From Nocardia terrae (GTDB lineage: Bacteria > Actinomycetota > Actinomycetes > Mycobacteriales > Mycobacteriaceae): DNA of 64,000 nt. This document shows positions 43,877 through 52,897 of the stretch, one piece after another. Under the pieces are notes generated by a model. That model saw only the letters and a program-made list of their open reading frames with translations. It did not search any database and was not told where the DNA came from. A program made the translations under genes and the position numbers. The stretch spans positions 310,001 to 374,000 of the forward strand of contig NZ_WRPP01000004.1 in the NCBI RefSeq assembly GCF_009760405.1, read 5' to 3'. How positions within the stretch are numbered: the stretch's first letter is position 1; every line of letters begins with the position of its first letter.

Positions 43877-46390
43877 CTACTGCTTCGCCGAACCGCTGGT
43901 GTCATCTTCGGCAACCTGGTCGGGCTCATCCGCGTTCCGAGCGATCGCGAGCAAAGTATCGCCCTCGCCCAGGTTCATCAACCGCACGCCCTTGGTCTGC
44001 CGCCCGGCCTTGCGAACCTGGTGCGCGAGCGTGCGAATGACACCGCCGCCCGAGGTGATCGCATACAGCTCATCCTCGTCGTTGACGATGAGCGCACCGA
44101 CAAGACTGCCACGCTTCTCGTCGTACTGAATCGTCAGCACGCCCTTGCCGCCGCGACCCTGCGCCGTGTACTCGTCGATGGCCGTACGCTTCGAGTACCC
44201 ACCCGCGGTCGCGACAAGCAGGTAGATGCCCTCTTCGTCGCGAACCACATTGAGCGACAACAGTTCGTCGTCGGCATTGAAGCGCATGCCCTGCACGCCG
44301 GAGGTGGCGCGGCCCATCGGGCGCAGCACCTCGTCGTTGGCGTTGAAGCGGATCGACTGACCGTGCGCCGACACCAGCAGCAGGTCATCTTCCTTCGAAC
44401 ACAGTGCCGCGCCGACCAATTCGTCCTCATCGCGCAGATTGACCGCCACGATGCCGCCGGTGCGGTTGGAGTCGAAGTCGGTCAGCTTCGACTTCTTGAC
44501 CAGGCCCTTGCGGGTGGCCAGCACCAGGTAGGGCGCGTCCTCGTAGGACTTGATCTGGATGACCTGGGCGATCTTCTCGTCCGGCTGGAAGGCCAGCAGG
44601 TTGGCCACGTGCTGGCCGCGCGCGGTGCGGTTGGCCTCGGGCAGCTCGTACGCCTTGGCCCGGTACACCCGGCCCTTGTTGGTGAAGAAGAGCAGCCAGT
44701 CGTGGGTCGAGGTGATGAAGAAGTGCTTGACGATGTCGTCCTGCTTGAGACCCGCGCCCTGCACGCCCTTGCCGCCGCGCTTCTGCGAGCGGTACAGGTC
44801 GGTCTTGGTGCGCTTGGCGTAACCGGTCTCGGTGATGGTGACGACCACGTCCTCGCGGGCGATCAGGTCCTCGTCCTGGACGTCGCCGTCGGCCGCGATG
44901 ATCTTGGTGCGGCGCTCGTCGCCGTACTTGTCGACGATCTCGGCCAATTCGTCACGGACGATGGCGCGCTGACGCTCCGGCTTGGCCAGAATGTCGTTCA
45001 AATCCGCGATCTCGGCCTCGATCTTGGCCAACTCGTCGAGGATCTTCTGACGCTCCAGGGCCGACAGGCGACGCAGCTGCATGTCGAGGATGGCGGTCGC
45101 CTGGATCTCGTCGATCTCCAGCAACTGCATCAGGCCGGTGCGCGCGGTCTCGGTGTCGGCCGAGCGGCGGATCAAGGCGATCACGGCATCCAGCTGGTCG
45201 AGCGCCTTCACCAAACCGCGCAGGATGTGGGCCCGCTCCTCGGCCTTGCGCAGCAGGTAGCGGGTGCGCCGGATGATGACTTCCAACTGGTGGTTCACGT
45301 ACAGCCGGATCATCTGATCCAGGCGCAGCGTCCGCGGCACCTTGTCGACGATCGAGAGCATGTTGCAGCCGAAGGAGGTCTGCAGCTGGGTGTGCTTGTA
45401 GAGGTTGTTCAGCACCACCTTGGCGATGGCGTCACGCTTCACCGTGATGACGATGCGCAGACCGACACGGTCCGACGACTCGTCGTGGATGTCGGAGACA
45501 CCCGCGATCTTGCCGTCCTTCACCTGCTCGGCGATCGCGTTGATGAAGTTGTCCGTGTTGACCTGGTACGGCAGCTCGGTGATGACGATCGTGGTGCGAC
45601 CACGGTTGTCTTCCTCGATCTCCACCACACCGCGCATGCGGACCGAACCGCGACCGGTGGTGTAGGCGTCGATGATGCCCTGGGTGCCCACGATCAGGCC
45701 GGCGGTCGGGAAGTCCGGGCCCTTCACGCGCTCGATGCACGCGGCGAGGGTGGCCTCCTCGTCGGCATCGTGGTTGTCCAGCGCCCAGTAGATGGCTTCG
45801 GCCAGCTCGTTCAGGTTGTGCGGCGGGATGTTCGTCGCCATACCGACGGCAATACCGTTGGAGCCGTTCATGAGCAGGGCGGGCACCCGGCTCGGCAGAA
45901 CGGTCGGCTCCTGGGTCTTACCGTCGTAGTTCGGAATGAAATCGACCGTCTCGTGGTCGATTTCGCGCAGCATCTCCATCGCCAGCGGCGTCAGACGGCA
46001 CTCGGTGTAACGCATGGCGGCCGCGCCGTCGTTGCCGCGAGAACCGAAGTTGCCCTGACCGTCGACCAGCGGGTAGCGCAGCGCCCACGGCTGGGCCATA
46101 CGCACCAAGGTGTCGTAGATCGCGGTGTCACCGTGCGGGTGGTAGTTACCCATGGTGTCGGCGACCGGGCGCGCGGACTTCACGTAACCGCGGTCGGGCC
46201 GATACCCGTTGTCGTACATCGCGTACAGGATGCGCCGGTGCACCGGCTTCAGGCCGTCGCGCACCTCGGGCAGCGCGCGGCCCACGATCACGCTCATGGC
46301 GTAGTCGATGTAGGAGTTCTGCATCTCCTGCTGGATGTCGACCGGCTCGATGCGGTCGCCACCCGAAGGCGGAAGCGAAGTCTCAGTCAT
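43877..46390 (-). CDS. gyrA: DNA gyrase subunit A
   Basis: An 837-residue subunit that cuts and rejoins DNA. The active-site tyrosine is Tyr128 in AAMRYTECRLTP. The quinolone-resistance region reads HPHGDTAIYDTLVRM, with Thr89 at the site of E. coli Ser83 and Mycobacterium Ala90, and Asp93 at the site of Asp87. The C-terminal half has the six-bladed beta-pinwheel with the GyrA box, QKRGGKGVQG. Translation starts at the ATG at 46390. It is 130 bp downstream of gyrB, with G-rich hairpins between. Confidence 0.98.
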   Translation of the reverse strand: MTETSLPPSGGDRIEPVDIQQEMQNSYIDYAMSVIVGRALPEVRDGLKPVHRRILYAMYDNGYRPDRGYVKSARPVADTMGNYHPHGDTAIYDTLVRMAQPWALRYPLVDGQGNFGSRGNDGAAAMRYTECRLTPLAMEMLREIDHETVDFIPNYDGKTQEPTVLPSRVPALLMNGSNGIAVGMATNIPPHNLNELAEAIYWALDNHDADEEATLAACIERVKGPDFPTAGLIVGTQGIIDAYTTGRGSVRMRGVVEIEEDNRGRTTIVITELPYQVNTDNFINAIAEQVKDGKIAGVSDIHDESSDRVGLRIVITVKRDAIAKVVLNNLYKHTQLQTSFGCNMLSIVDKVPRTLRLDQMIRLYVNHQLEVIIRRTRYLLRKAEERAHILRGLVKALDQLDAVIALIRRSADTETARTGLMQLLEIDEIQATAILDMQLRRLSALERQKILDELAKIEAEIADLNDILAKPERQRAIVRDELAEIVDKYGDERRTKIIAADGDVQDEDLIAREDVVVTITETGYAKRTKTDLYRSQKRGGKGVQGAGLKQDDIVKHFFITSTHDWLLFFTNKGRVYRAKAYELPEANRTARGQHVANLLAFQPDEKIAQVIQIKSYEDAPYLVLATRKGLVKKSKLTDFDSNRTGGIVAVNLRDEDELVGAALCSKEDDLLLVSAHGQSIRFNANDEVLRPMGRATSGVQGMRFNADDELLSLNVVRDEEGIYLLVATAGGYSKRTAIDEYTAQGRGGKGVLTIQYDEKRGSLVGALIVNDEDELYAITSGGGVIRTLAHQVRKAGRQTKGVRLMNLGEGDTLLAIARNADEPDQVAEDDTSGSAKQ

Positions 46391-46446
46391 AGATAGGTCT
46401 CCGTAGGAAGTCTGTGGTGGTCGGGATGCGGCGGCCGAAGCGGGGG

Positions 46447-46488
46447 TTCGGGGGCTTGCCCCCGAAAGGGGTTGGGGGCCTTGCCCCC
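46447..46488. repeat. Two G-rich hairpins between gyrB and gyrA
   Basis: TTCGGGGGCTTGCCCCCGAA (46447-46466) is a near-perfect palindrome. GGGGGCCTTGCCCCC (46474-46488) is a second, similar one 8 bp later. Both share the form G5-C-TT-G-C5 and look like copies of a dispersed extragenic palindrome. They could attenuate gyrA relative to gyrB. Confidence 0.7.
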
Positions 46489-46520
46489 TTCTCCCCTACC
46501 CCCGGCTCGGGGTGTCCCGA

Positions 46521-48572
46521 TCACACATCGAGGAAGCGAACGTCCTTGGCGTTGCGGGTGATGAAGCTGCGCCGAGCCTCGACGTCCTCACCCATGAGGA
46601 TGGAGAACAGCTCATCCGCGGCAGCCGCGTCATCGAGGGTGACGAGCCGCAGAACGCGCACGGTCGGATCCATGGTGGTCTCCCACAGCTCCTTCGGGTT
46701 CATCTCACCGAGACCCTTGTAGCGCTGGATGCCGTCGTCTTTGTTGATCTTCTTGCCGGCCGCCAGGCCGCGCTCGAGCAGCCCGTCGCGCTCCTTGTCG
46801 GAGTACGCGAATTCCGGCTCGGAGCGCTGCCACTTCAGCTTGTACAGCGGCGGCATGGCCAGATACACGTGACCGTGCTCGACCAGCGGGCGCATGAAGC
46901 GGAACAGCAGGGTCAGCAGCAGCGTCGAGATGTGCTGGCCGTCGACGTCGGCGTCGGCCATCAGCACGATCTTGTGATACCGCAGCTTGGCGATATCGAA
47001 CTCGTCGTGGATGCCGGTGCCGAAAGCCGTGATGATGGACTGGACTTCGGTGTTCTTCAGCACGCGGTCGATGCGCGCCTTCTCCACATTGATGATCTTG
47101 CCGCGCAGCGGCAGGATCGCCTGGTACATGGAGTCGCGGCCGGACTTGGCCGAGCCACCGGCGGAGTCGCCCTCCACGATGTAGATCTCGGACTTGCTCG
47201 GATCCTTGGAGCGGCAGTCGGCCAGCTTGCCCGGCAGGCCACCCAGATCGGTCGCGGACTTGCGCCGCACCAGCTCTCGCGCCTTGCGCGCCGCGACACG
47301 GGCCTGCGCCGACGAAACCGCCTTCTGCACAATGGTCTTCGCATCGGCCGGATTGGCCTCGAACCAGTGCGAGATGTGCTCGTTGCAGGTGCGCTGGACG
47401 AAGGACTTCACCTCGGTGTTGCCGAGCTTGGTCTTGGTCTGGCCCTCGAACTGCGGGTCGGCGATCTTCACGCTCACGATGGCGGCCAGGCCCTCGCGGA
47501 TGTCGTCACCGGTGAGGTTGCCGTCCTTCTCCTTGAGGAGCTTCTTGTCCTTCGCGTACTTGTTCACCACCGTGGTGAGCGCCGCGCGGAAGCCCTCCTC
47601 GTGGGTGCCGCCCTCGTGGGTGTTGATGGTGTTGGCGAAGGTGTGGACGGACTCGGAGTAGCCCGAGTTCCACTGCATCGCGACCTCGACCTCGTGGCCG
47701 GTGCCCTTGCCGGTGAACGACACGATCGAGTTGTGGATCGGCGTCTTGGTCCGGTTGATGTGCTTGACGTAGTCCTCGAGCCCACCCGGGTAGTGGTAGG
47801 TGCGGGTCTTGATCTTCGGCGTCGCGGCCGGGGCGTTCTCGTCGAGATGCTTGGGGGCCTCGGCGGTTTCGCTCACCACCTCGTCGGTGACGTCACCCTC
47901 GGCCACCCGCTGATCGGTCAGCGTGATGGTGAGGCCCTTGTTCAGGAACGCCATCTCCTGCAGACGCCGCGCCACCGTCTCGAAGCTGAAGGTGGTGGTC
48001 TCGAAGATCTCCGGGTCCGGCCAGAACCGGATGGTGGTGCCGGTGCGCTTGGTCGGCCCGCCCTGCACCAGCTTGCCCGGCTTGGAGTCCTTGTACTCCT
48101 GGGTCCAGTGGTACCCGTCGGTGTCCACGTCGGCCTCGAGGCGGGTGGACAGCGCGTTCACCACCGAGATGCCGACACCGTGCAGACCGCCCGACACCGC
48201 ATACGATTCGCCGTCGAACTTGCCGCCGGCGTGCAGCTGCGTCATGACCACCTCGATGGTGGGCACACCCTGCGCGTGCATGGCGACCGGGATACCGCGG
48301 CCGTCGTCGACGACCTCCACGCCGCCGTCGGCCAGCAGCGTGACATCGACCCGCGAGGCGTACCCGGCCATGGCCTCGTCGACGGAGTTGTCGACGACCT
48401 CCCAGATCAGGTGGTGCAGACCGCGCTCACCGGTGGAACCGATGTACATGCCGGGACGCTTACGGACGGCCTCGAGGCCCTCGAGGACGGTGATGGACTC
48501 AGCACCGTAATTCGACGGCTTGCCGTTCTTGGGCGGGGTCGAGCCTTCTGCGTTGGAGTCGTTGGCAGCCAC
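46521..48572 (-). CDS. gyrB: DNA gyrase subunit B
   Basis: A 683-residue ATPase subunit. The GHKL ATPase domain has EVVDNSVDEA, DDGRGIPV and GGLHGVGISVVNALS. The transducer domain follows. The TOPRIM domain has YIVEGDSAGGSAKSGRD with the catalytic Glu, and LMADADVDGQHI. The end RNAKDVRFLDV is conserved. The start chosen is the GTG at 48572, because AAGGAG lies ten bases upstream; frame open to 48623 lacks such a site. It is the first gene of the gyrB-gyrA-DUF3566 unit. Two palindromes upstream may regulate it. Confidence 0.97.
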   Translation of the reverse strand: MAANDSNAEGSTPPKNGKPSNYGAESITVLEGLEAVRKRPGMYIGSTGERGLHHLIWEVVDNSVDEAMAGYASRVDVTLLADGGVEVVDDGRGIPVAMHAQGVPTIEVVMTQLHAGGKFDGESYAVSGGLHGVGISVVNALSTRLEADVDTDGYHWTQEYKDSKPGKLVQGGPTKRTGTTIRFWPDPEIFETTTFSFETVARRLQEMAFLNKGLTITLTDQRVAEGDVTDEVVSETAEAPKHLDENAPAATPKIKTRTYHYPGGLEDYVKHINRTKTPIHNSIVSFTGKGTGHEVEVAMQWNSGYSESVHTFANTINTHEGGTHEEGFRAALTTVVNKYAKDKKLLKEKDGNLTGDDIREGLAAIVSVKIADPQFEGQTKTKLGNTEVKSFVQRTCNEHISHWFEANPADAKTIVQKAVSSAQARVAARKARELVRRKSATDLGGLPGKLADCRSKDPSKSEIYIVEGDSAGGSAKSGRDSMYQAILPLRGKIINVEKARIDRVLKNTEVQSIITAFGTGIHDEFDIAKLRYHKIVLMADADVDGQHISTLLLTLLFRFMRPLVEHGHVYLAMPPLYKLKWQRSEPEFAYSDKERDGLLERGLAAGKKINKDDGIQRYKGLGEMNPKELWETTMDPTVRVLRLVTLDDAAAADELFSILMGEDVEARRSFITRNAKDVRFLDV

Positions 48573-48635
48573 TGGTGGGTAGCTCTCCTTACTTGCTGAT
48601 CCTCCCGGCACTGCGCGTGGCACGCGTGGAGCCCT

Positions 48636-48677
48636 CAGACACTGGTCTGCTCGAGTGCCAGACGGTGTCTGCTCGAG
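48636..48677. promoter_or_regulatory. Tandem palindromes CAGAC-N-GTCTG-CTCGAG upstream of gyrB
   Basis: CAGAC-ACTG-GTCTG-CTCGAG spans 48636-48655 and CAGAC-GGT-GTCTG-CTCGAG spans 48659-48677. The shared GTCTGCTCGAG blocks are exactly 22 bp apart, two helical turns. They lie 64-105 bp upstream of the gyrB start. The layout suggests a dimeric regulator binding twice. Confidence 0.7.
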
Positions 48678-48923
48678 AATTACGGGGGCTCACGCGCGGG
48701 CGCTGCGGAACGCGCCGGGAGGTATCGCCGCTAGTTACTCCTACATCCTACTGGTACGACCGACAGAGAACCCACCTATGACACCCCTGAGTGAGCCGTA
48801 CGGTCATGAAATCGACTCGCGATATGACCCGTTATGGGTGCGGGGGGTTCCAGGACCGTCAGCGGGCGATGCGAGGGCAGCGGGAAGGCCGTTTGCGCGA
48901 GGGTTCGCGACGATCTCCGAAAC

Positions 48924-48939
48924 GTTCCACGTGAAACAA
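48924..48939. other. parS-like site near dciA 3' end
   Basis: CGTTCCACGTGAAACA differs from TGTTTCACGTGAAACA at two positions and keeps the central CACGTG. It lies just past the dciA stop. Confidence 0.7.
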
Positions 48940-48942
48940 GAT

Positions 48943-49530
48943 CTATCCGTAGGTATCGCGCGGGCCCCGGCCTTTGACGTGCCGATCTCCGTGCCGCCAG
49001 CTCGGGGCGGTCGGGCCGTTGATCTTGAGTTGCTTGACCACGCCGTTGCCGACCGCGGCCGCGATCTTGGCCAGAATCTGCGACTGGAACATGCGCAGCT
49101 GAGTCGCCCAGGCCGTGGACTCGGCCTGAATGCTCAGGATGCCGTTCTCGAGCGAGATCGGTGTGGCATGCGAGGCGATGTCCTCCCCCACCACGGTGGC
49201 CCAGCGACCGAAGACCGTGCCCTCGGCGACCTTGCCGGACCAGCCGCGCCCCTTCGCCAACTGCATGGCCAGGGCCGAAAGGGTCTGTGGATCACGCTCG
49301 TCCGGATGCGCACCCGACCAGCCGGAGCGACGGCGCAGCGCCCGGACACCGCCCTTGCGCGGGGAGGCCCGGCCCTGACCCACCGACTTTCCGGCCGCAC
49401 GGGCCGCGGCGCGCGCCTCCTCGAGGGCGCGCCGGGCGAGATCGACGCCGCGCAGCTCGGGTTCGGGACCAGCGGTCGCGGGATTGCTCTGAGGAGGCGT
49501 GCTGTCGTCGGCTTCCGGTGGCACAGCCAT
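48943..49530 (-). CDS. dciA: DciA/DUF721 replicative helicase loader-type protein
   Basis: A 195-residue protein. The N-terminal 85 residues are charged and Ala-rich. The C-terminal part is the DUF721 domain: FGRWATVVGEDIASHATP, ILSIQAESTAWATQLRMF and ILAKIAAAVGNGVVKQLKI, a KH-like fold. DciA proteins are the ancestral partners that load or activate DnaB helicase in bacteria without DnaC or DnaI. The ATG at 49530 has AAGGAG six bases upstream. It corresponds to Rv0004 and lies 92 bp after recF. A parS-like site abuts its stop. Confidence 0.92.
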   Translation of the reverse strand: MAVPPEADDSTPPQSNPATAGPEPELRGVDLARRALEEARAAARAAGKSVGQGRASPRKGGVRALRRRSGWSGAHPDERDPQTLSALAMQLAKGRGWSGKVAEGTVFGRWATVVGEDIASHATPISLENGILSIQAESTAWATQLRMFQSQILAKIAAAVGNGVVKQLKINGPTAPSWRHGDRHVKGRGPRDTYG

Positions 49531-49622
49531 CCACAACTCCTTCCACATCTGGTGATCACCCTCGGTTCGTCACGTGATTCTGCCGCATCCCACCGACGGA
49601 CTCGCCGAACACGATGGTGATG

Positions 49623-50807
49623 TCACATGGACGCCGACTCGGCTATCCGCGACGCGCGGCGGTCGGCCTCGCCCGTGGTCTCCACACGCATCGGCACGGC
49701 CTCGAGTTCGGCGGGAACGTCCTCGGGCACGGCGGCCGTGATCAACACCTGCTCGGCCCCGGCGGCCACGGAGGCCAGCGCGGTCCGGCGGCGGCGATCC
49801 AGTTCGGCGAACACGTCGTCGAGGATCAGCACCGGATCGGTGCCGGCCGAACGCAGCAGCTCGAACGCGCCGAGTCGCAGCGCCAGCGCGAAGGACCAGG
49901 ATTCGCCGTGGCTCGCGAAACCCTTCGCGGGAGCCGAACCCAGCATCAACTCCAGATCGTCACGATGCGGACCGACCAGGCAAACGCCGCGTTCCAGCTC
50001 CTTGGGACGGGCGGCGGCCAACTCCCGCAACAGGATTGCCTCCAGTTCCCGTTCGTCCTCAGGCTGTGGAGAACGCGCGGGATCGAGGTACTCCGGCGGC
50101 AAACTCGCACTTCGGTAAGCGATTGTGGCGGGCCGGGATTCGGGAGCGATACCTGAATAAGCCTGTGCAAGATGTGGATAAAGCTCGTGCACCAGCCGCA
50201 GGCGCTGTGCGAGCAACACCGCGCCGTGGACCGCCAGATGCCCGTCCCACACGTCGAGGGTGCCCATCTCCGCACCCCGGTTGCCCGAACGCGCATTGCG
50301 CCCAGCGGTTTTCAACAGTGCCGAGCGCTGCCGCAGCACCTTGTCGTAATCCGCGCGCACGCCGGCCAGCCGCGGCAGCCGGGCGGTGGCCAGCTCGTCC
50401 AGGAATCGCCGCCGCTCCCCCGGATCCCCGCGCACCAGCGACAGATCCTCCGGGGCGAACAGGACGGTCTGCAGAATCCCCAGGATCTCCCGTGGCCGCC
50501 GCACCGGGGAGCGATTGATCTGGGCGCGATTGGCCGTGCCCTGATTCAGCTCCATATCCACCCGGAGCTCGCGACCGGCATTGACGACCGTCGCACCGAC
50601 CCGGGCCTTCTGCGCACCGATCCGGATGAGCGGGGCATCGGCCGCCACCCGGTGTGAACCGAGTGTGGACAAGTAGCCGAGGGCCTCGATCAGGTTGGTC
50701 TTGCCGTTCCCGTTGGAACCCAGGAAAACCGTTCTACCGGCTGAAAGTTCGAGCTCGGCGGCCTCCCAGGAGCGGAAATCGCGCAGCGACAGCGCTCGCA
50801 CGTGCAT
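49623..50807 (-). CDS. recF: DNA repair protein RecF
   Basis: A 394-residue SMC-like ATPase that helps load RecA at gapped DNA. Walker A is FLGSNGNGKTNLIEAL, the signature region contains SWSFALALRLGAFELLR, and Walker B is VLILDDVFAELDRRRR. It starts with ATG at 50807 at the conserved first residues MHVRALSLRDFRSWE. It lies 218 bp downstream of dnaN, and no gnd or other gene intervenes. It is part of the dnaA-dnaN-recF-dciA-gyrB-gyrA series. Confidence 0.97.
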   Translation of the reverse strand: MHVRALSLRDFRSWEAAELELSAGRTVFLGSNGNGKTNLIEALGYLSTLGSHRVAADAPLIRIGAQKARVGATVVNAGRELRVDMELNQGTANRAQINRSPVRRPREILGILQTVLFAPEDLSLVRGDPGERRRFLDELATARLPRLAGVRADYDKVLRQRSALLKTAGRNARSGNRGAEMGTLDVWDGHLAVHGAVLLAQRLRLVHELYPHLAQAYSGIAPESRPATIAYRSASLPPEYLDPARSPQPEDERELEAILLRELAAARPKELERGVCLVGPHRDDLELMLGSAPAKGFASHGESWSFALALRLGAFELLRSAGTDPVLILDDVFAELDRRRRTALASVAAGAEQVLITAAVPEDVPAELEAVPMRVETTGEADRRASRIAESASM

Positions 50808-51025
50808 CCGACTAGGCCCTATCTATTCGGCATGATCGGGGGCCCTGCGTGGTTACGCAGGCTGCCTCCTCCGGGCCCTGACCGATCACGCCGGGCATGC
50901 CCGGGAGCGGATCGAATAACGGCCCCGCCTGGGGATACTCGAACGCGCGCAGCGAATCCGCTACGCGCGCCGAATTTTTCACAGGTTTGTCAACACTGTG
51001 CACAGGTGTGTCGTCCGATGCTCGA

Positions 51026-52195
51026 TCAGCCCGGCAGCCGCACCGGCATCAGCAGGTAGATGTAGCTGCCCGACAGCGCCGAGAAGGCGCCCGACTCCAG
51101 CTGGGCGGGCTCTTCCTCGGGAGCGGGCAGGAAGACCGCCGGGCGGCTGGGGGTGGTGAAGCCGAAGGTCACCCGGTCCGAATGCGCGGCGGACAGGCCG
51201 TCGAGCAGGTAGCCGGGGTTGAAGGCGATGGTCAGCGGCTCACCGCGGAACTCGGCCTCGAGCCATTCCTCGGCGCGACCGGCATCGTCACCGCCGGCGG
51301 AGAGCAGCAGGCCCTCCTCGGAGAACTCCAGCCGCACCTGGGCGCCGCGCTCGGCCACCAGGGCCACACGCTTGATGGCCTCGGTCAGCGCGCTCACCGT
51401 GATGGTCGCGAGGGAGGTGTGCTCCTTGGGGAGCAACTGGCGGAACTTGGGGAATTCCGCGTCGAGCAGGCGGGTGGTGGTGCGGCGGCCGCCGTTCACG
51501 ATGCCGAGCAGGCCGTCGGTGCCGGTGCCGAAGGCCAGTTGCACCGGCTGATCGGACGCACCGAGGGTTTTCGCGGCCTCGGACAGGGTGCGGGCCGGGA
51601 CGAGCACCGCGGTCTCCACATCGGCGCGTCCGGGCTGCCATTCGAGCTCGCGCACCGCCAGCCGGAAGCGGTCGGTCGCGGCCAGGACCACCTTGGGGCC
51701 CTCGATCTCGACGCGGATACCGGTGAGCATGGGGAGCGTGTCATCGCGACCCGCGGCCACGGCCACCTGAGAGACGGCCTCGGAGAACAGATCCACGGCG
51801 AGCTCACCGGTCTGGGGAGGAAGCTCGGGAAGTTGGGGGTAATCCTCGACCGGCATGGTCGGCAGGGAGAACTTGGCGCTGCCACAGGCGATCAGTACGC
51901 GGGTGCCGTCCACGGACACGTCCACCGGCTTGTTGGACAGCGCCTTGGTGATATCGGCCAGCAGGCGGCCCGACACCAGCACCTGGCCCGGACCGGCGAC
52001 CTCGGCGGCCACGCGCATCTGCGCGGAGACCTCGTAGTCGAAGCCGGAGACCGTCAGGCCATCCTCGTCAGCCACGAGAAGCACGCCACCGAGCACGGGA
52101 ACCGGCGGCCGCGACGGCAGGCTGCGGGCCACCCAGGCTACGGATTCGGCGAAGTCCTCGCGGGCGACCCGAAACTTCATGCTTGCAAGCTCCAT
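51026..52195 (-). CDS. dnaN: DNA polymerase III sliding clamp
   Basis: A 389-residue beta clamp. Three repeated clamp domains are evident. Typical sequences are ARSLPSRPPVPVLGGVLL, SGRLLADITKALSNKPVDV, LAATDRFRLAVREL and the C-terminal YLLMPVRLPG ending, where the PVRL segment forms part of the partner-binding cleft. The ATG at 52195 is given; Met6 (MKFRVARED) at 52180 is an alternative start that matches the family core. It lies 767 bp downstream of dnaA, with oriC between. Confidence 0.97.
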   Translation of the reverse strand: MELASMKFRVAREDFAESVAWVARSLPSRPPVPVLGGVLLVADEDGLTVSGFDYEVSAQMRVAAEVAGPGQVLVSGRLLADITKALSNKPVDVSVDGTRVLIACGSAKFSLPTMPVEDYPQLPELPPQTGELAVDLFSEAVSQVAVAAGRDDTLPMLTGIRVEIEGPKVVLAATDRFRLAVRELEWQPGRADVETAVLVPARTLSEAAKTLGASDQPVQLAFGTGTDGLLGIVNGGRRTTTRLLDAEFPKFRQLLPKEHTSLATITVSALTEAIKRVALVAERGAQVRLEFSEEGLLLSAGGDDAGRAEEWLEAEFRGEPLTIAFNPGYLLDGLSAAHSDRVTFGFTTPSRPAVFLPAPEEEPAQLESGAFSALSGSYIYLLMPVRLPG

Positions 52196-52436
52196 CGCCC
52201 GGTCTGTCCTCTCCCAGTGGATTGGTGAACTCTGCTGATCTGAATCAGCCGCCTACGCAGTCAAGCACAGGGGACTGACAGTGAACCGTACCCGCGAGCG
52301 CCCCGACGACCAACGTCGACCCTCCGGGCGATCCGATGAGTCCGGATCCGGATCCCTCCTTCTCCTTGCCTCCCGATCGGGTGGGGAGGGACTGCCCATC
52401 GGACCGTGCTCCCCCAACCCGAGTTTCCACACACCC

Positions 52437-52504
52437 TGTTTTAGAAGAGCCTTCTCTAGATGAATAACTGAAGTAGTAGTAGGTCCTGTTAGTTCTGTGG
52501 ACTT
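52437..52504 (+). other. AT-rich unwinding element with DnaA-trio-like TAGTAGTAG
   Basis: The 46 bp from 52437 are about 35% GC, far below the rest of the window. TAGTAGTAG at 52474-52482 reads 3'-GAT-GAT-GAT-5', continuing as GAA, which matches the DnaA-trio pattern for single-strand DnaA binding. A degenerate DnaA box (TGTGGACTT, 52496-52504) lies 13 bp away on the expected side. Confidence 0.6.
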
Positions 52505-52558
52505 CGCCCGTTTACCCAGGTCCGGGCGTGCGGTGTCGTGTGGATGTCGTTTGGGTGG

Positions 52559-52897
52559 CTCGAGGATGAACGGCGAGTGGCTGTGGAGTCGATCCACTCC
52601 TCCACATTGATCCTCGAGCCATCCTCGAGTTGCTCCCCCATTCCAGGCCCGGTAGCCAACATCAGGATGAAACCGGGGACTACCTCGAGGATTCCTCGAG
52701 GAGCTGACAGGGATTCCTCGAGGAATCCACAAGGGCTCGAGCGCATCCGGGCTGGTCAGCGCTCGAGGATGAATTCACCTGTGGGAACTGTGCACTACCA
52801 CCTGTGCACCAGTGTGAGTGGCGACCTGGGGGCAAACCCGTGGACAACAGTGGGAATCCTCGAGGAATCCCCAACCCATCCTCGAGGACTCCTCGAG
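52559..52897. repeat. Cluster of eleven CTCGAG motifs in oriC
   Basis: CTCGAG starts at 52559, 52613, 52624, 52684, 52695, 52717, 52736, 52762, 52859, 52881 and 52892. Five copies are within the full palindrome TCCTCGAGGA. The copy at 52711-52728 extends to a perfect 18-bp palindrome, GGATTCCTCGAGGAATCC. Three close pairs are 11 bp apart, one helical turn. Two copies run directly into GAATCCACA, a DnaA-box-like sequence. About 0.1 copy would be expected by chance. Confidence 0.92.

Larger units (their letters stand above)
48573..48942. other. gyrB promoter region
   Basis: These 370 bp lie between gyrB and dciA, both minus-strand. There is no credible gene. The region holds a tandem pair of palindromes with CTCGAG (48636-48677), and a parS-like site near the dciA stop (48924-48939). 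CTCCTACATCCTACTGG near 48740 is a possible promoter stretch on the minus strand (GTAGGAGTAAC), but hexamers are not certain. Confidence 0.6.

Noticed and set aside
43850..46396. 848-codon plus-strand frame
   Set aside because: It is antisense to gyrA, whose identity is certain; no domain is recognisable.
46512..48599. 695-codon plus-strand frame
   Set aside because: Antisense shadow of gyrB with biased composition and no motif.
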